From contig NZ_VDMC01000001.1 of assembly GCF_006346335.1 (NCBI RefSeq), forward strand, positions 310,001 through 374,000: a stretch of DNA of 64,000 nucleotides, read 5' to 3'. Shown piece after piece: positions 54,651 through 62,651 of the stretch. Position numbers and translations under genes: made by a program. The DNA is from Aequorivita sinensis. Lineage in GTDB: Bacteria > Bacteroidota > Bacteroidia > Flavobacteriales > Flavobacteriaceae. The notes below the pieces were generated by a model, which had not been told where the DNA came from, did not search any database, and was given only the letters and a program-made list of their open reading frames with translations. How positions within the stretch are numbered: the first letter of the stretch is position 1; every line of letters starts with the position of its first letter.

Positions 54651-55862
54651 ATGATTGAACAAACTGATATCTCATACGAGAAAACTATACTAATAGGATT
54701 AATAACTAAATTTCAAGACGAAGTAAAGTCTGAAGAATATTTAGACGAGTTAGAATTTTTGGCTTATACCGCAGGCGGGGAAGTTCTAAAGCGCTTTACT
54801 CAAAAAATGGATGTTCCTAATCCAAAAACATTTATAGGTACCGGAAAGCTAGAGGAAGTTAAAAACTTCGTAAATGAAAATGAAGTTGGCGTAGCTATTT
54901 TTGACGACGAACTTACCCCAGCACAACAAAAAAACATTGAAAAAATACTTCAATGTAAAATCATAGACAGAACCAACCTTATTCTTGATATTTTCGCGCA
55001 AAGAGCACAAACAAGCTATGCACGAACACAAGTAGAACTTGCACAATACGAATATCTTTTACCTCGACTAGCGGGGATGTGGACTCACTTGGAACGTCAA
55101 CGTGGAGGAATTGGAATGCGTGGTCCTGGAGAAACAGAAATTGAAACGGATAGACGTATAGTTCGAGACCGAATATCTTTACTTAAAGACAAATTAAAAA
55201 AAATCGATCGTCAGATGGAAGTGCAACGCGGGAATCGAGGTTCACTTGTACGTGTAGCATTGGTTGGATATACAAACGTAGGGAAATCCACCTTGATGAA
55301 CGTAATTAGTAAAAGCGATGTTTTTGCAGAAAACAAACTCTTTGCAACATTAGACACAACAGTAAGAAAGGTTGTTATAGGTAACCTACCATTTCTTTTA
55401 ACCGACACTGTTGGTTTTATCAGAAAACTACCTACACAACTAGTAGAGTCTTTTAAAAGCACCTTAGATGAAGTGCGTGAGGCTGATTTATTGCTGCATG
55501 TTGTAGATATAAGCCACCCTTCTTTTGAACACCATATTGATTCGGTTGAAAAAATTCTGGAGGAAATTGGAAGCGCTGATAAGCCTACTGTTATGGTTTT
55601 TAATAAGATTGATGCTTATGAGCCCGAAGAAATTGAAGAAGACGATTTAATTACTGAAAAGACCAAAGCTCATTATACTCTGGAAGAATGGAGACATACT
55701 TGGATGGCGAAACTTAATGGAGATGCCATTTTTATTTCAGCATTAAACAAAGAAAACTTTGATGAATTCCGAAAGTTAGTATACGACAAAGTGAGAGAAA
55801 TTCACACCACTCGTTTTCCTTATAACACTTTCCTATACGACGAATATACAGAGGAGGAATAA
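54651..55862 (+). CDS. hflX: GTPase HflX, ribosome-associated
   Basis: A 403-residue GTPase that binds the 50S subunit and rescues or splits stalled ribosomes. The N-terminal domain has TFIGTGKLEEVKNFV; the linker has GGIGMRGPGETEIETDRR. G motifs are ALVGYTNVGKSTLMN (G1), DTVGFIRKLP (G3) and VFNKIDAYE (G4). Full length for the family. A terminator follows at once. Confidence 0.96.
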   Translation: MIEQTDISYEKTILIGLITKFQDEVKSEEYLDELEFLAYTAGGEVLKRFTQKMDVPNPKTFIGTGKLEEVKNFVNENEVGVAIFDDELTPAQQKNIEKILQCKIIDRTNLILDIFAQRAQTSYARTQVELAQYEYLLPRLAGMWTHLERQRGGIGMRGPGETEIETDRRIVRDRISLLKDKLKKIDRQMEVQRGNRGSLVRVALVGYTNVGKSTLMNVISKSDVFAENKLFATLDTTVRKVVIGNLPFLLTDTVGFIRKLPTQLVESFKSTLDEVREADLLLHVVDISHPSFEHHIDSVEKILEEIGSADKPTVMVFNKIDAYEPEEIEEDDLITEKTKAHYTLEEWRHTWMAKLNGDAIFISALNKENFDEFRKLVYDKVREIHTTRFPYNTFLYDEYTEEE

Positions 55863-55906
55863 AAAAAGACCTGTCAAAAAAATTAAATTTCTGACAGGTC
55901 TTTTTT
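55863..55906. terminator. Terminator between convergent hflX and DUF3078 genes
   Basis: Stem GACCTGTCA / TGACAGGTC with a 15-nt loop, A-run before and T-run after, overlapping the end of hflX by none. Confidence 0.9.
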
Positions 55907-55949
55907 ATTTAAAGTCCTTCTTGTAAAGAACTTATAATTAAATTTTTAT

Positions 55950-56873
55950 TTAGAATCCGTAAGTAACCCCTACTCCAATTGCTTCACGAATTTGGAACCC
56001 TTGAGCAGCGTTGTCATCATAAATAGCCTGGAAAGTAGCGTTAGCTGATATATACTTATTTACTTTAAACAATAAATTCATAGTATAATCTATATCAACA
56101 TTTTGTGGATCTTCTAAGTAGTTTGAGTAAAGAGCCAATAAGTTTTCCATCGACACGTTTTCCATCAAATCAAGTTTTGCATAAGCAGAAACTGAAGCGC
56201 CAAATTCAAAACGGGTTGTTTCGTTAGCTTCAACACCAAAATATGGGTTTTCATTAAATGCTGCGATAGCTACTGGGTTGTTACCAACATTTGTAAAATC
56301 TTTATTTACAAAAATTAAACGTGCAGTTGCAGGCGCTATATTAACATAAAGATTATTGTTCTTTTTCCACATCATACCAGGACCAAATTGTAAGTAACCT
56401 GGAGACATAAATTTAGAAACTTCAGTACGGTATCCTTCATCACCTGGGTTTAAGTCGGTATTATACTCATAACCAGAACCAAATTGAGTTTTAAAGTTTA
56501 AGAAGAATGAGTAATACCAGTTACTTTCTTTTATTTGTCTACCTAAGATTGAGTTTAACTCAAGACGATCATTAGTTTTACGTGCATATTTGTCGTCCTT
56601 ATTTTTAGTCATACCATATTCTGCAATAATACGGTTGTTCCAGCTAAGCTTATCGTGCTTATAGTTGAAATCGTAATTCAACCCAAGATTTCCTGCAATA
56701 TTTGAACTTCCCCCACCAGTCCACTCGTGGTTGAAGGCAGCTTGATTAAACAATAAAGAAATGTTTCCTGATCTTGACCAACCATTTGGGATAGTATCCT
56801 CTTTGGTTTCATTTTGAGCAACTAGTGCAAGAGGCGCACATAAGATTGCTGCAAGTAGTAAAATTTTTTTCAT
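55950..56873 (-). CDS. DUF3078-type outer-membrane protein
   Basis: A 307-residue protein with signal peptide (1-19, ending LVAQ). The mature N terminus reads NGWSRSGNISLLFNQAAF, with FNHEWTGGGSSNIAGNLGL following, which matches DUF3078 proteins. The C terminus GVGVTYGF and alternating strands indicate an outer-membrane beta-barrel. Its function is unknown. A TATTTTTG -7 box (minus strand, 56898-56905) lies about 25 bp upstream, so it is probably transcribed alone. Confidence 0.82.
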   Translation of the reverse strand: MKKILLLAAILCAPLALVAQNETKEDTIPNGWSRSGNISLLFNQAAFNHEWTGGGSSNIAGNLGLNYDFNYKHDKLSWNNRIIAEYGMTKNKDDKYARKTNDRLELNSILGRQIKESNWYYSFFLNFKTQFGSGYEYNTDLNPGDEGYRTEVSKFMSPGYLQFGPGMMWKKNNNLYVNIAPATARLIFVNKDFTNVGNNPVAIAAFNENPYFGVEANETTRFEFGASVSAYAKLDLMENVSMENLLALYSNYLEDPQNVDIDYTMNLLFKVNKYISANATFQAIYDDNAAQGFQIREAIGVGVTYGF

Positions 56874-56986
56874 GAATCTTAAAGTTTTTATTTAAGGCAA
56901 AAATAATTACTAATTTGCATATTGTGTAAAAAATTAACAAAAAAGAGCGTTAAAATTAAGGATTTGCCAATTGTTTGTTAAAAAAA

Positions 56987-57490
56987 TTACTTTTTCTTGA
57001 ATAGTGGCACCGAAGAACAGGCTTCGCCATACATAATACTTTTAGTTACAGGCTGAAGCTTTTGCGCTACTTGTACATAAGCATTTGGAGGTATTGGTTT
57101 ACTTACACACCCTTTTATAATTACAGGTTTGTCCTGATATTCAGAAACGTCTAAATCTTTTAGAATTTCGGTGAATAGAACAGTTTCTAATTCCTCTAGA
57201 CTTCCTACAGAAACGTTTTTTGCAAAAGGCGATAAATGAAGTGAAATCAATAAATACGCCCATCCTGGAATAATAGCATCTGTACTGCAATAAAGGGCTA
57301 CATATTTATTTTGATACTGACCCCAATCGTGCTCGTTGGCTTTCTCTCTAAATTCTTTTTCACGAAGTACAATGCCTTCTGCAAGCCAAATGGAAATATC
57401 AAAAGCAAGTCTTTCACCTTGTGGATAAAACTCCTCAAGATCAAAGACCATAAGCTTACTATTCGCTACGCGATTTACAATTTCTTCCAC
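56987..57490 (-). CDS. DUF2480-family protein
   Basis: A 167-residue cytosolic protein beginning MEEIVNRVANSKLMVFDLEEFYP and containing DISIWLAEGIVLREKEFRE and KGCVSKPIPPNAYV. These fit the DUF2480 family, which I know only from Bacteroidota and usually near suf genes. It follows the MIP18-like gene by 37 bp and is probably the last gene of the suf operon. A link to Fe-S assembly is inferred from context only. Two cysteines (KGCVSKP and GEACSSVP) are candidates for metal or sulfur contact. Confidence 0.8.
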   Translation of the reverse strand: MEEIVNRVANSKLMVFDLEEFYPQGERLAFDISIWLAEGIVLREKEFREKANEHDWGQYQNKYVALYCSTDAIIPGWAYLLISLHLSPFAKNVSVGSLEELETVLFTEILKDLDVSEYQDKPVIIKGCVSKPIPPNAYVQVAQKLQPVTKSIMYGEACSSVPLFKKK

Positions 57491-57527
57491 AGAGAAAGTA
57501 ATTAAAATGAATTATAAAACTTTTTTA

Positions 57528-57851
57528 TTAAAGCATTCCGAGTTCTAACTTAGCTTCTTCACTCATAAGCTCTTGACTCCAAGGCGGGTCGAAAGTCATC
57601 TCAACCTCAGCATCTTTAACGTACTTTAACGACTTAACTTTATCTTCTACCTCCATTGGTAAGCTTTCTGCTACAGGACAGTTAGGAGTTGTTAGAGTCA
57701 TCAATATTTTTACTTCGTAATCTTCATTAATAAAAACGTCGTAAATAAGTCCTAATTCATATATATCAACCGGAATCTCTGGGTCATAAATGGTTTTAAT
57801 AACAGCGATTACTTTTTCGCCGAGTTCAGCCATATCTATTTTTTCTTCCAT
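57528..57851 (-). CDS. MIP18/DUF59-family Fe-S assembly protein (SufT-like)
   Basis: A 107-residue DUF59 protein: VIKTIYDPEIPVDIYELGLIYD at the N terminus and MTLTTPNCPVAESLP with the conserved Cys, then MTFDPPWSQELMSEEAK. Proteins of this type help Fe-S cluster maturation or transfer (SufT, YitW, eukaryotic MIP18). It lies 4 bp after sufE. Confidence 0.92.
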   Translation of the reverse strand: MEEKIDMAELGEKVIAVIKTIYDPEIPVDIYELGLIYDVFINEDYEVKILMTLTTPNCPVAESLPMEVEDKVKSLKYVKDAEVEMTFDPPWSQELMSEEAKLELGML

Positions 57852-57855
57852 TTGT

Positions 57856-58281
57856 TTAACTATTTGCTTGTGTTTGATATGCTAATGCATACATTTTCAT
57901 TTGTTTAATCATTGATACTAATCCATTAGCACGGGTTGGAGAAAGGTGTTCTTTCAATCCAATTTCGTCTATAAAATCAGTATCCGCATCAAGAATTGCT
58001 TGTGGTTCCTGGTTTGAAAACACGCGGACTAATACTGCAATTATTCCTTTTGTAATAATAGCGTCACTATCGGCAGTGAATATTATTTTGTCGTTTTTCA
58101 TTTCAGAGTTTAACCACACTTTACTTTGGCAACCCTTAATAAGCTTGTCGTCTGTTTTTAATTCTTCATCAATAAGCGGAAGAGATTTTCCTAAATCTAT
58201 CATATACTCATAGCGTTGCATCCAGTCGTCAAACATTGAGAACTCATCTATCAACTCTTCTTGTATTGCTTCAATTGTCAT
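57856..58281 (-). CDS. sufE: SufE-family sulfur acceptor
   Basis: A 141-residue protein that takes persulfide sulfur from SufS and passes it to SufBCD. The active-site cysteine is in KLIKGCQSKVW at about residue 50, and EHLSPTRANGLVSMIKQM is the family C-terminal segment. It follows the META-domain gene by 2 bp. All key features are present. Confidence 0.94.
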   Translation of the reverse strand: MTIEAIQEELIDEFSMFDDWMQRYEYMIDLGKSLPLIDEELKTDDKLIKGCQSKVWLNSEMKNDKIIFTADSDAIITKGIIAVLVRVFSNQEPQAILDADTDFIDEIGLKEHLSPTRANGLVSMIKQMKMYALAYQTQANS

Positions 58282-58283
58282 AT

Positions 58284-58730
58284 TTATTCTTGATTTCTTA
58301 TTTCTTTTTTAGCTGAAAGTACTACACTTCTATCAGTTTTTGAATAAAAGGTTAGCACCCCGTCTTGTAAGGAATATGATCCCGTTTTATTTAATGCGTC
58401 TAAAAAGTCACGCTCAACCTTCATGATATCTTTCCCAGCACATTCTCTTTCACTTACTGCTAAGTCTTTAAAACTAATTGCATATAAATCTAAGTTGTAG
58501 GATCCAAACACCGAGTTACAGCCAGTAGCCCCTCTGAAAGTGTTATCTAATGCTGACATAGAAAATGAAGGAACTTCTTTAACAGTAGGTTTTTCTCCGT
58601 TAATAGCTGAAACAGTATAATTTCCTGTTAACTGAACGCTTCCAGCAACATCTATAACTTTTTTAGTCTCGTCGCAACTTGTAAAAATAAGTGCGAACAT
58701 CAATATTGATAATGTAGCAAGTGATTTCAT
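58284..58730 (-). CDS. META-domain lipoprotein (HslJ-like) in the suf operon
   Basis: A 148-residue lipoprotein: lipobox IFTSC (Cys19) followed by DETKKVID. The META domain reads GNYTVSAINGEKPT, FRGATGCNSVFGSY and ECAGKDIMKVERDFLDAL. META proteins such as HslJ are secreted or envelope-associated and linked to heat or antibiotic stress. The gene starts 87 bp after sufS and ends 2 bp before sufE, so it is within the Fe-S assembly operon, an odd place for an envelope lipoprotein. Confidence 0.85.
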   Translation of the reverse strand: MKSLATLSILMFALIFTSCDETKKVIDVAGSVQLTGNYTVSAINGEKPTVKEVPSFSMSALDNTFRGATGCNSVFGSYNLDLYAISFKDLAVSERECAGKDIMKVERDFLDALNKTGSYSLQDGVLTFYSKTDRSVVLSAKKEIRNQE

Positions 58731-58817
58731 AGTATAATTGTTTTAATTGGTTTAAACTTTTATAAAGTTACAAACTCAAAATTTACTAGAATTGTACATT
58801 AACTTTTTATAAGGCAT

Positions 58818-60032
58818 TTATGAAAGCATCGTTTTTGCTTTCTTAACAGCTTCTACTAATGCATCAACTTCTTCTAGAGTGTTGTAAAACGCAAAGGAAG
58901 CTCGAACAGTTCCAGGGATTTTATAAAAATCCATAATTGGTTGAGCACAGTGATGCCCTGTTCTTACAGCTATACCTAGTTTGTCCACAATTGTCCCTAT
59001 ATCATACGGATGCAAACCTTCAATATTAAAAGAAATTACAGAGGTTTTTTGTCCTGTACCATAAATTTTTAAACCTTCGATTTCTAGGAGTTTTTTGGTC
59101 GCGTATGTTAAAAGTTCATTTTCATGAGTCTCTATTGCCTCAAAACCAATTGCATTAAGGTAATCTATTGCTACACCAAAAGCTATACCTCCACAAATAT
59201 TCGGTGTACCGGCTTCAAATTTATGCGGAAGTCCGGCATAGGTGGTTTTTTCGAATGATACTTCAGCTATCATTTCACCACCACCTTGATATGGAGGAAG
59301 TTTGTTTCCCCACTCTTCTTTCATATATAAAATTCCAACTCCTGTTGGGCCGCACATTTTGTGAGCAGAGGCAACATAGAAATCTACATTTAATTCTTGA
59401 AGATTTGGCTTTATATGCGAACAAGACTGAGCACCGTCAATCAAAACAGCAGCTCCTACACTATGTGCTTTCTCGATAATTTCTTCTATTGGGTTAATTG
59501 TTCCCAATGCGTTTGAAATATGGTTTACAAAAACAAGTTTTGTTTTATCTGAAAGCAGCTTAGCGTATTTATCCATCAGCAACTCTCCTTCTTCATTCAT
59601 TGGAATTACCCGCAGAACAGCGCCTGTTTTTTCACATAGCATTTGCCAAGGAACAATATTACTGTGATGCTCTAAAACAGAAACAATTATTTCGTCGCCT
59701 TTATTCAATAATGATGCAAAGCCATTTGCAACCAAGTTAATTCCGTGAGTTGTTCCCGCAGTAAAAATGATTTCAAATGCTTCTTTAGCATTAAAGTGAT
59801 TCTGAATTTTATGTCGAGCAGCCTCATAAGCATCAGTTGCTTCTTGTGAAAGCGAATGCACACCTCGATGAATATTTGCATTGTAGTTACTGTAATAATC
59901 AACAATAGCATCAATCACCTGTTGTGGCTTTTGAGACGTAGCTGCATTGTCCAAATACACTAATGGATACCCATTAACTTTTCGAGAAAGAATGGGGAAA
60001 TCTTTACGTATAATTTGGATATCGAAGGACAT
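58818..60032 (-). CDS. sufS: SufS cysteine desulfurase
   Basis: A 404-residue type II cysteine desulfurase that frees sulfur from cysteine. The PLP lysine is in FYVASAHKMCGPTGVGIL. The catalytic cysteine is in RTGHHCAQP near residue 355. The N-terminal YLDNAATSQKP, AGTTHGINLVA and EHHSNIVPW segments are typical. It follows sufD by 53 bp and hands sulfur to SufE, encoded downstream. Confidence 0.96.
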   Translation of the reverse strand: MSFDIQIIRKDFPILSRKVNGYPLVYLDNAATSQKPQQVIDAIVDYYSNYNANIHRGVHSLSQEATDAYEAARHKIQNHFNAKEAFEIIFTAGTTHGINLVANGFASLLNKGDEIIVSVLEHHSNIVPWQMLCEKTGAVLRVIPMNEEGELLMDKYAKLLSDKTKLVFVNHISNALGTINPIEEIIEKAHSVGAAVLIDGAQSCSHIKPNLQELNVDFYVASAHKMCGPTGVGILYMKEEWGNKLPPYQGGGEMIAEVSFEKTTYAGLPHKFEAGTPNICGGIAFGVAIDYLNAIGFEAIETHENELLTYATKKLLEIEGLKIYGTGQKTSVISFNIEGLHPYDIGTIVDKLGIAVRTGHHCAQPIMDFYKIPGTVRASFAFYNTLEEVDALVEAVKKAKTMLS

Positions 60033-60085
60033 TTATATTCTTTTAATTAATTCTTGAATCTTTGTTAGCTTACGAACACTATTTC

Positions 60086-61399
60086 TTAAAGTTCAAAGCC
60101 TAAACTTACTCCAATCTTATTTGCAATAAGCTTGTTGATTCGCACTTTCAATTCTGGAATTTTCACACTTTCTAAAACAGTGTTTGCGAAAGCATACATC
60201 ATTAAACCACGTGCTTCTTTCATTCCAATTCCGCGGCTGCGCAAGTAGAATAAGGCTTCTTCATCAAACTGACCAATAGTACATCCGTGAGAACATTTTA
60301 CATCGTCTGCAAAAATCTCTAATTGAGGCTTAGCGTTAATCGTGGCATTATCGTCAATTAAAATATTGTCGTTTTGCTGGTATGCGTCAATCTTTTGAGC
60401 ATCTTTTTCAACGATAATCTTCCCATTAAATACACCTACAGATGAATCAGCAAATAGCCCTTTGTAATCTTGGTGACTTTCGCAATTAGGCGAAATATGA
60501 TGAACTAATGTATTGTGATCTACGTGTTGTTTTCCTTTAAGGATAGTTATTCCTTTTAATGTAGAATCACAATTCTCTCCGTTTTGGAAGTAGTTTAAAT
60601 TATTGCGTACTAATTTCCCACCAAATGAAAAAGTATGAACACGACAAACCGTATCACGTTGTTGTGAAATATACGTATTGTCAATTAACGATGCTGATTC
60701 AACGTCATTTTGAATTTTATAATAATCTACATAAGCTCGTTTTTCAGCAAAAATTTCAGTTACTGAATTTGTAAGAACTTCATTAGTAGAAAGACTTTGA
60801 TGACGCTCTATAATTTGTACGTGAGCATTTTCACCTACAACAATTAAATTTCTTGGTTGAAGAAACATTGCCGCTTCGTTGCCAGTTGAGAAGTTTAGAA
60901 TCTCAATAGGCTTTTCTACTTCTTTATGTGCAGGAATATGAATATACGCCCCTTCTTTGGTAAAAGCTGTATTAAGTGCAGTTAAACTATCACTTTTCGC
61001 AGCTTTATTGAAGTAAGCTTCAATAACGGGCTTGTATTTTTTCTTGTTAAGAGCAGCCGACATTAAACAAACGTCTAAGGTGTCGTGTGTAGTTTCCGAA
61101 AGGAATGAACTATAAACCCCATCTATGAAAACAAGTTTATAGGTATCTATTTCATTAAGGAAATACTTGCGTACATCTTGAAGTTCAACATTGCGTTCTT
61201 TATTTGAATAAACACTATAGTCTGTTTTTAATAAAGAATTTAGTGAAGTATACTTCCACTCCTCATCTTTTTTTGTTGGAAATCCTTTCTCTTCAAAGAT
61301 TTTTATAGCATTGTTACGCACATCGTGTAATGGCGAATCAAACTCCAAGTAATCTTCGAGAGCAATATATGATGATAATAATTTGTCTTTAAAACTCAT
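60086..61399 (-). CDS. sufD: Fe-S cluster assembly scaffold protein SufD
   Basis: A SufD of about 437 residues, partner of SufB and SufC in the scaffold. Features: FPTKKDEEWKYTSLNSLLK near the N terminus, the beta-helix core, and the C-terminal DDVKCSHGCTIGQFDEEALFYLRSRG. I start at the ATG 61399 (MSFKDKLLSSY), because the longer frame from 61441 is made of heptanucleotide repeats (MNSGFWILNSELKE). Overall family match is firm. Confidence 0.93.
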   Translation of the reverse strand: MSFKDKLLSSYIALEDYLEFDSPLHDVRNNAIKIFEEKGFPTKKDEEWKYTSLNSLLKTDYSVYSNKERNVELQDVRKYFLNEIDTYKLVFIDGVYSSFLSETTHDTLDVCLMSAALNKKKYKPVIEAYFNKAAKSDSLTALNTAFTKEGAYIHIPAHKEVEKPIEILNFSTGNEAAMFLQPRNLIVVGENAHVQIIERHQSLSTNEVLTNSVTEIFAEKRAYVDYYKIQNDVESASLIDNTYISQQRDTVCRVHTFSFGGKLVRNNLNYFQNGENCDSTLKGITILKGKQHVDHNTLVHHISPNCESHQDYKGLFADSSVGVFNGKIIVEKDAQKIDAYQQNDNILIDDNATINAKPQLEIFADDVKCSHGCTIGQFDEEALFYLRSRGIGMKEARGLMMYAFANTVLESVKIPELKVRINKLIANKIGVSLGFEL

Positions 61400-61410
61400 T
61401 TCTTTCAATT

Positions 61411-61475
61411 CAGAATTCAGAATCCAGAATCCAGAATTCAAGTTAATCTTGAACCTTGAATTTTGATTCTTGAAT
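61411..61475. repeat. Two heptanucleotide repeat tracts between sufC and sufD
   Basis: Four tandem copies of CAGAATY (61411-61438) are followed, after 9 bp, by four copies of YTTGAWY (61448-61475). They fill the intergenic gap between sufC and sufD. The first tract lies in frame with an upstream ATG for SufD. Confidence 0.85.
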
Positions 61476-61477
61476 TG

Positions 61478-62227
61478 TTATACTAATTCTTCCTTAATCC
61501 AATCGTATCCTCTTTCTTCAAGCTCATAAGCAAGCTCTTTAGTACCAGATTTTACGATTTTCCCATTCATTAATACGTGAACGAAATCTGGAACTATATG
61601 GTCTAATAAACGTTGATAGTGCGTAATAACAACTATTGCATTGTCTTCACTTTTTAATTTGTTTACACCATTAGCAACAACTTTAAGAGCATCAATATCC
61701 AATCCTGAATCTGTTTCATCTAAGATTGCAAGTTTTGGCTCAAGCATCGCCATTTGAAAAATTTCGTTACGCTTTTTCTCACCTCCAGAAAAACCTTCGT
61801 TTAAAGATCTAGATAGGAATTTTCTATCAATCTCTAACATAGCAGCTTTTTCTTTAATCATTTTAAGCATTTCAGAAGCAGGCATATCGTCCATCTTCTT
61901 TGCTTTACGCGTTTCGTTGATAGCCGTTTTAATAAAGTTTGTTACTGAAACTCCTGGAATTTCTATTGGATATTGAAAAGAAAGAAAGATACCTTTATGC
62001 GCTCTTTCCTCTGGATCTAACTCGGAAATATCTTCATTTTCATAAATAATCTCTCCTTTAGTTACTTCAAACTCTTCTTTTCCTGCAACTACAGACGCCA
62101 AAGTACTTTTACCTGAACCGTTTGGCCCCATAATGGCGTGAACTTCACCTGCCTTTACCTCTAAGTTAATACCCTTAAGTATATCTTTACCTTCTAATCC
62201 GGCGTATAAATCTTTAATTTTTAGCAT
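61478..62227 (-). CDS. sufC: Fe-S assembly ATPase SufC
   Basis: A 249-residue ABC-type ATPase that powers conformational change in SufBCD. Walker A GPNGSGKST at residues 34-42, Q-loop FLSFQYPIEIPG, signature LNEGFSGGEKKRNEI and Walker B LAILDETDSGLD are all present. It begins 1 bp after the preceding lipoprotein gene and ends 78 bp before sufD's start. Confidence 0.97.
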   Translation of the reverse strand: MLKIKDLYAGLEGKDILKGINLEVKAGEVHAIMGPNGSGKSTLASVVAGKEEFEVTKGEIIYENEDISELDPEERAHKGIFLSFQYPIEIPGVSVTNFIKTAINETRKAKKMDDMPASEMLKMIKEKAAMLEIDRKFLSRSLNEGFSGGEKKRNEIFQMAMLEPKLAILDETDSGLDIDALKVVANGVNKLKSEDNAIVVITHYQRLLDHIVPDFVHVLMNGKIVKSGTKELAYELEERGYDWIKEELV

Positions 62228-62228
62228 A

Positions 62229-62633
62229 TCAATTTGTCTTTGCTGATTCTTGTAATTTAATATCTACTGCTGAAGGGGAATCATTCACCTTCACAATTTC
62301 TTTTATTGTTATTATTTCTTCCCAATTGGTATCGGTATCGGTATTTTCGGAAACTACTCCTTTAACTATAACTCCTACCATATCAAAATCGTTAGTTTTA
62401 ACTGCCGAAACTCGTTTTGATAATTCATCTGAAACTTCATTGCGCTTAACGCCATAGATAAAGCTCGATCCCATTAAAACTAAGGCTCCATCGGTGTTGA
62501 TAAAATCCCCTTGAAACGTTGGAAAGGCCTCTTCGTTTTGAGTTGTTAGCTCGTCAGAAGTTTTATCTCCTTCAGAGTTTTTACAGGAATAAAACACTAA
62601 TGAAAGCGTTAATATCAATAAGTATTTTTTCAT
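62229..62633 (-). CDS. Unrecognised small lipoprotein inside the suf operon
   Basis: A 134-residue lipoprotein with lipobox FYSC (Cys17) then KNSEGDKTSD. The mature part has TFQGDFINTDGALVLMG and FIYGVKRNEVSDELSKRV, plus DFDMVGVIVKGVVSENT, and is predicted to form a small beta-barrel, perhaps OB-like as in the C-terminal domain of NlpE. I cannot assign a family with certainty. It lies 18 bp after sufB and 1 bp before sufC, so it is cotranscribed with the core scaffold genes. Confidence 0.7.
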   Translation of the reverse strand: MKKYLLILTLSLVFYSCKNSEGDKTSDELTTQNEEAFPTFQGDFINTDGALVLMGSSFIYGVKRNEVSDELSKRVSAVKTNDFDMVGVIVKGVVSENTDTDTNWEEIITIKEIVKVNDSPSAVDIKLQESAKTN

Positions 62634-62651
62634 AATTTAAACTTCTAATGT

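Noticed and set aside
59168-59479. 103-codon plus-strand frame inside sufS
   Set aside because: It is antisense to a well-supported gene and its composition reflects the complementary strand of sufS.
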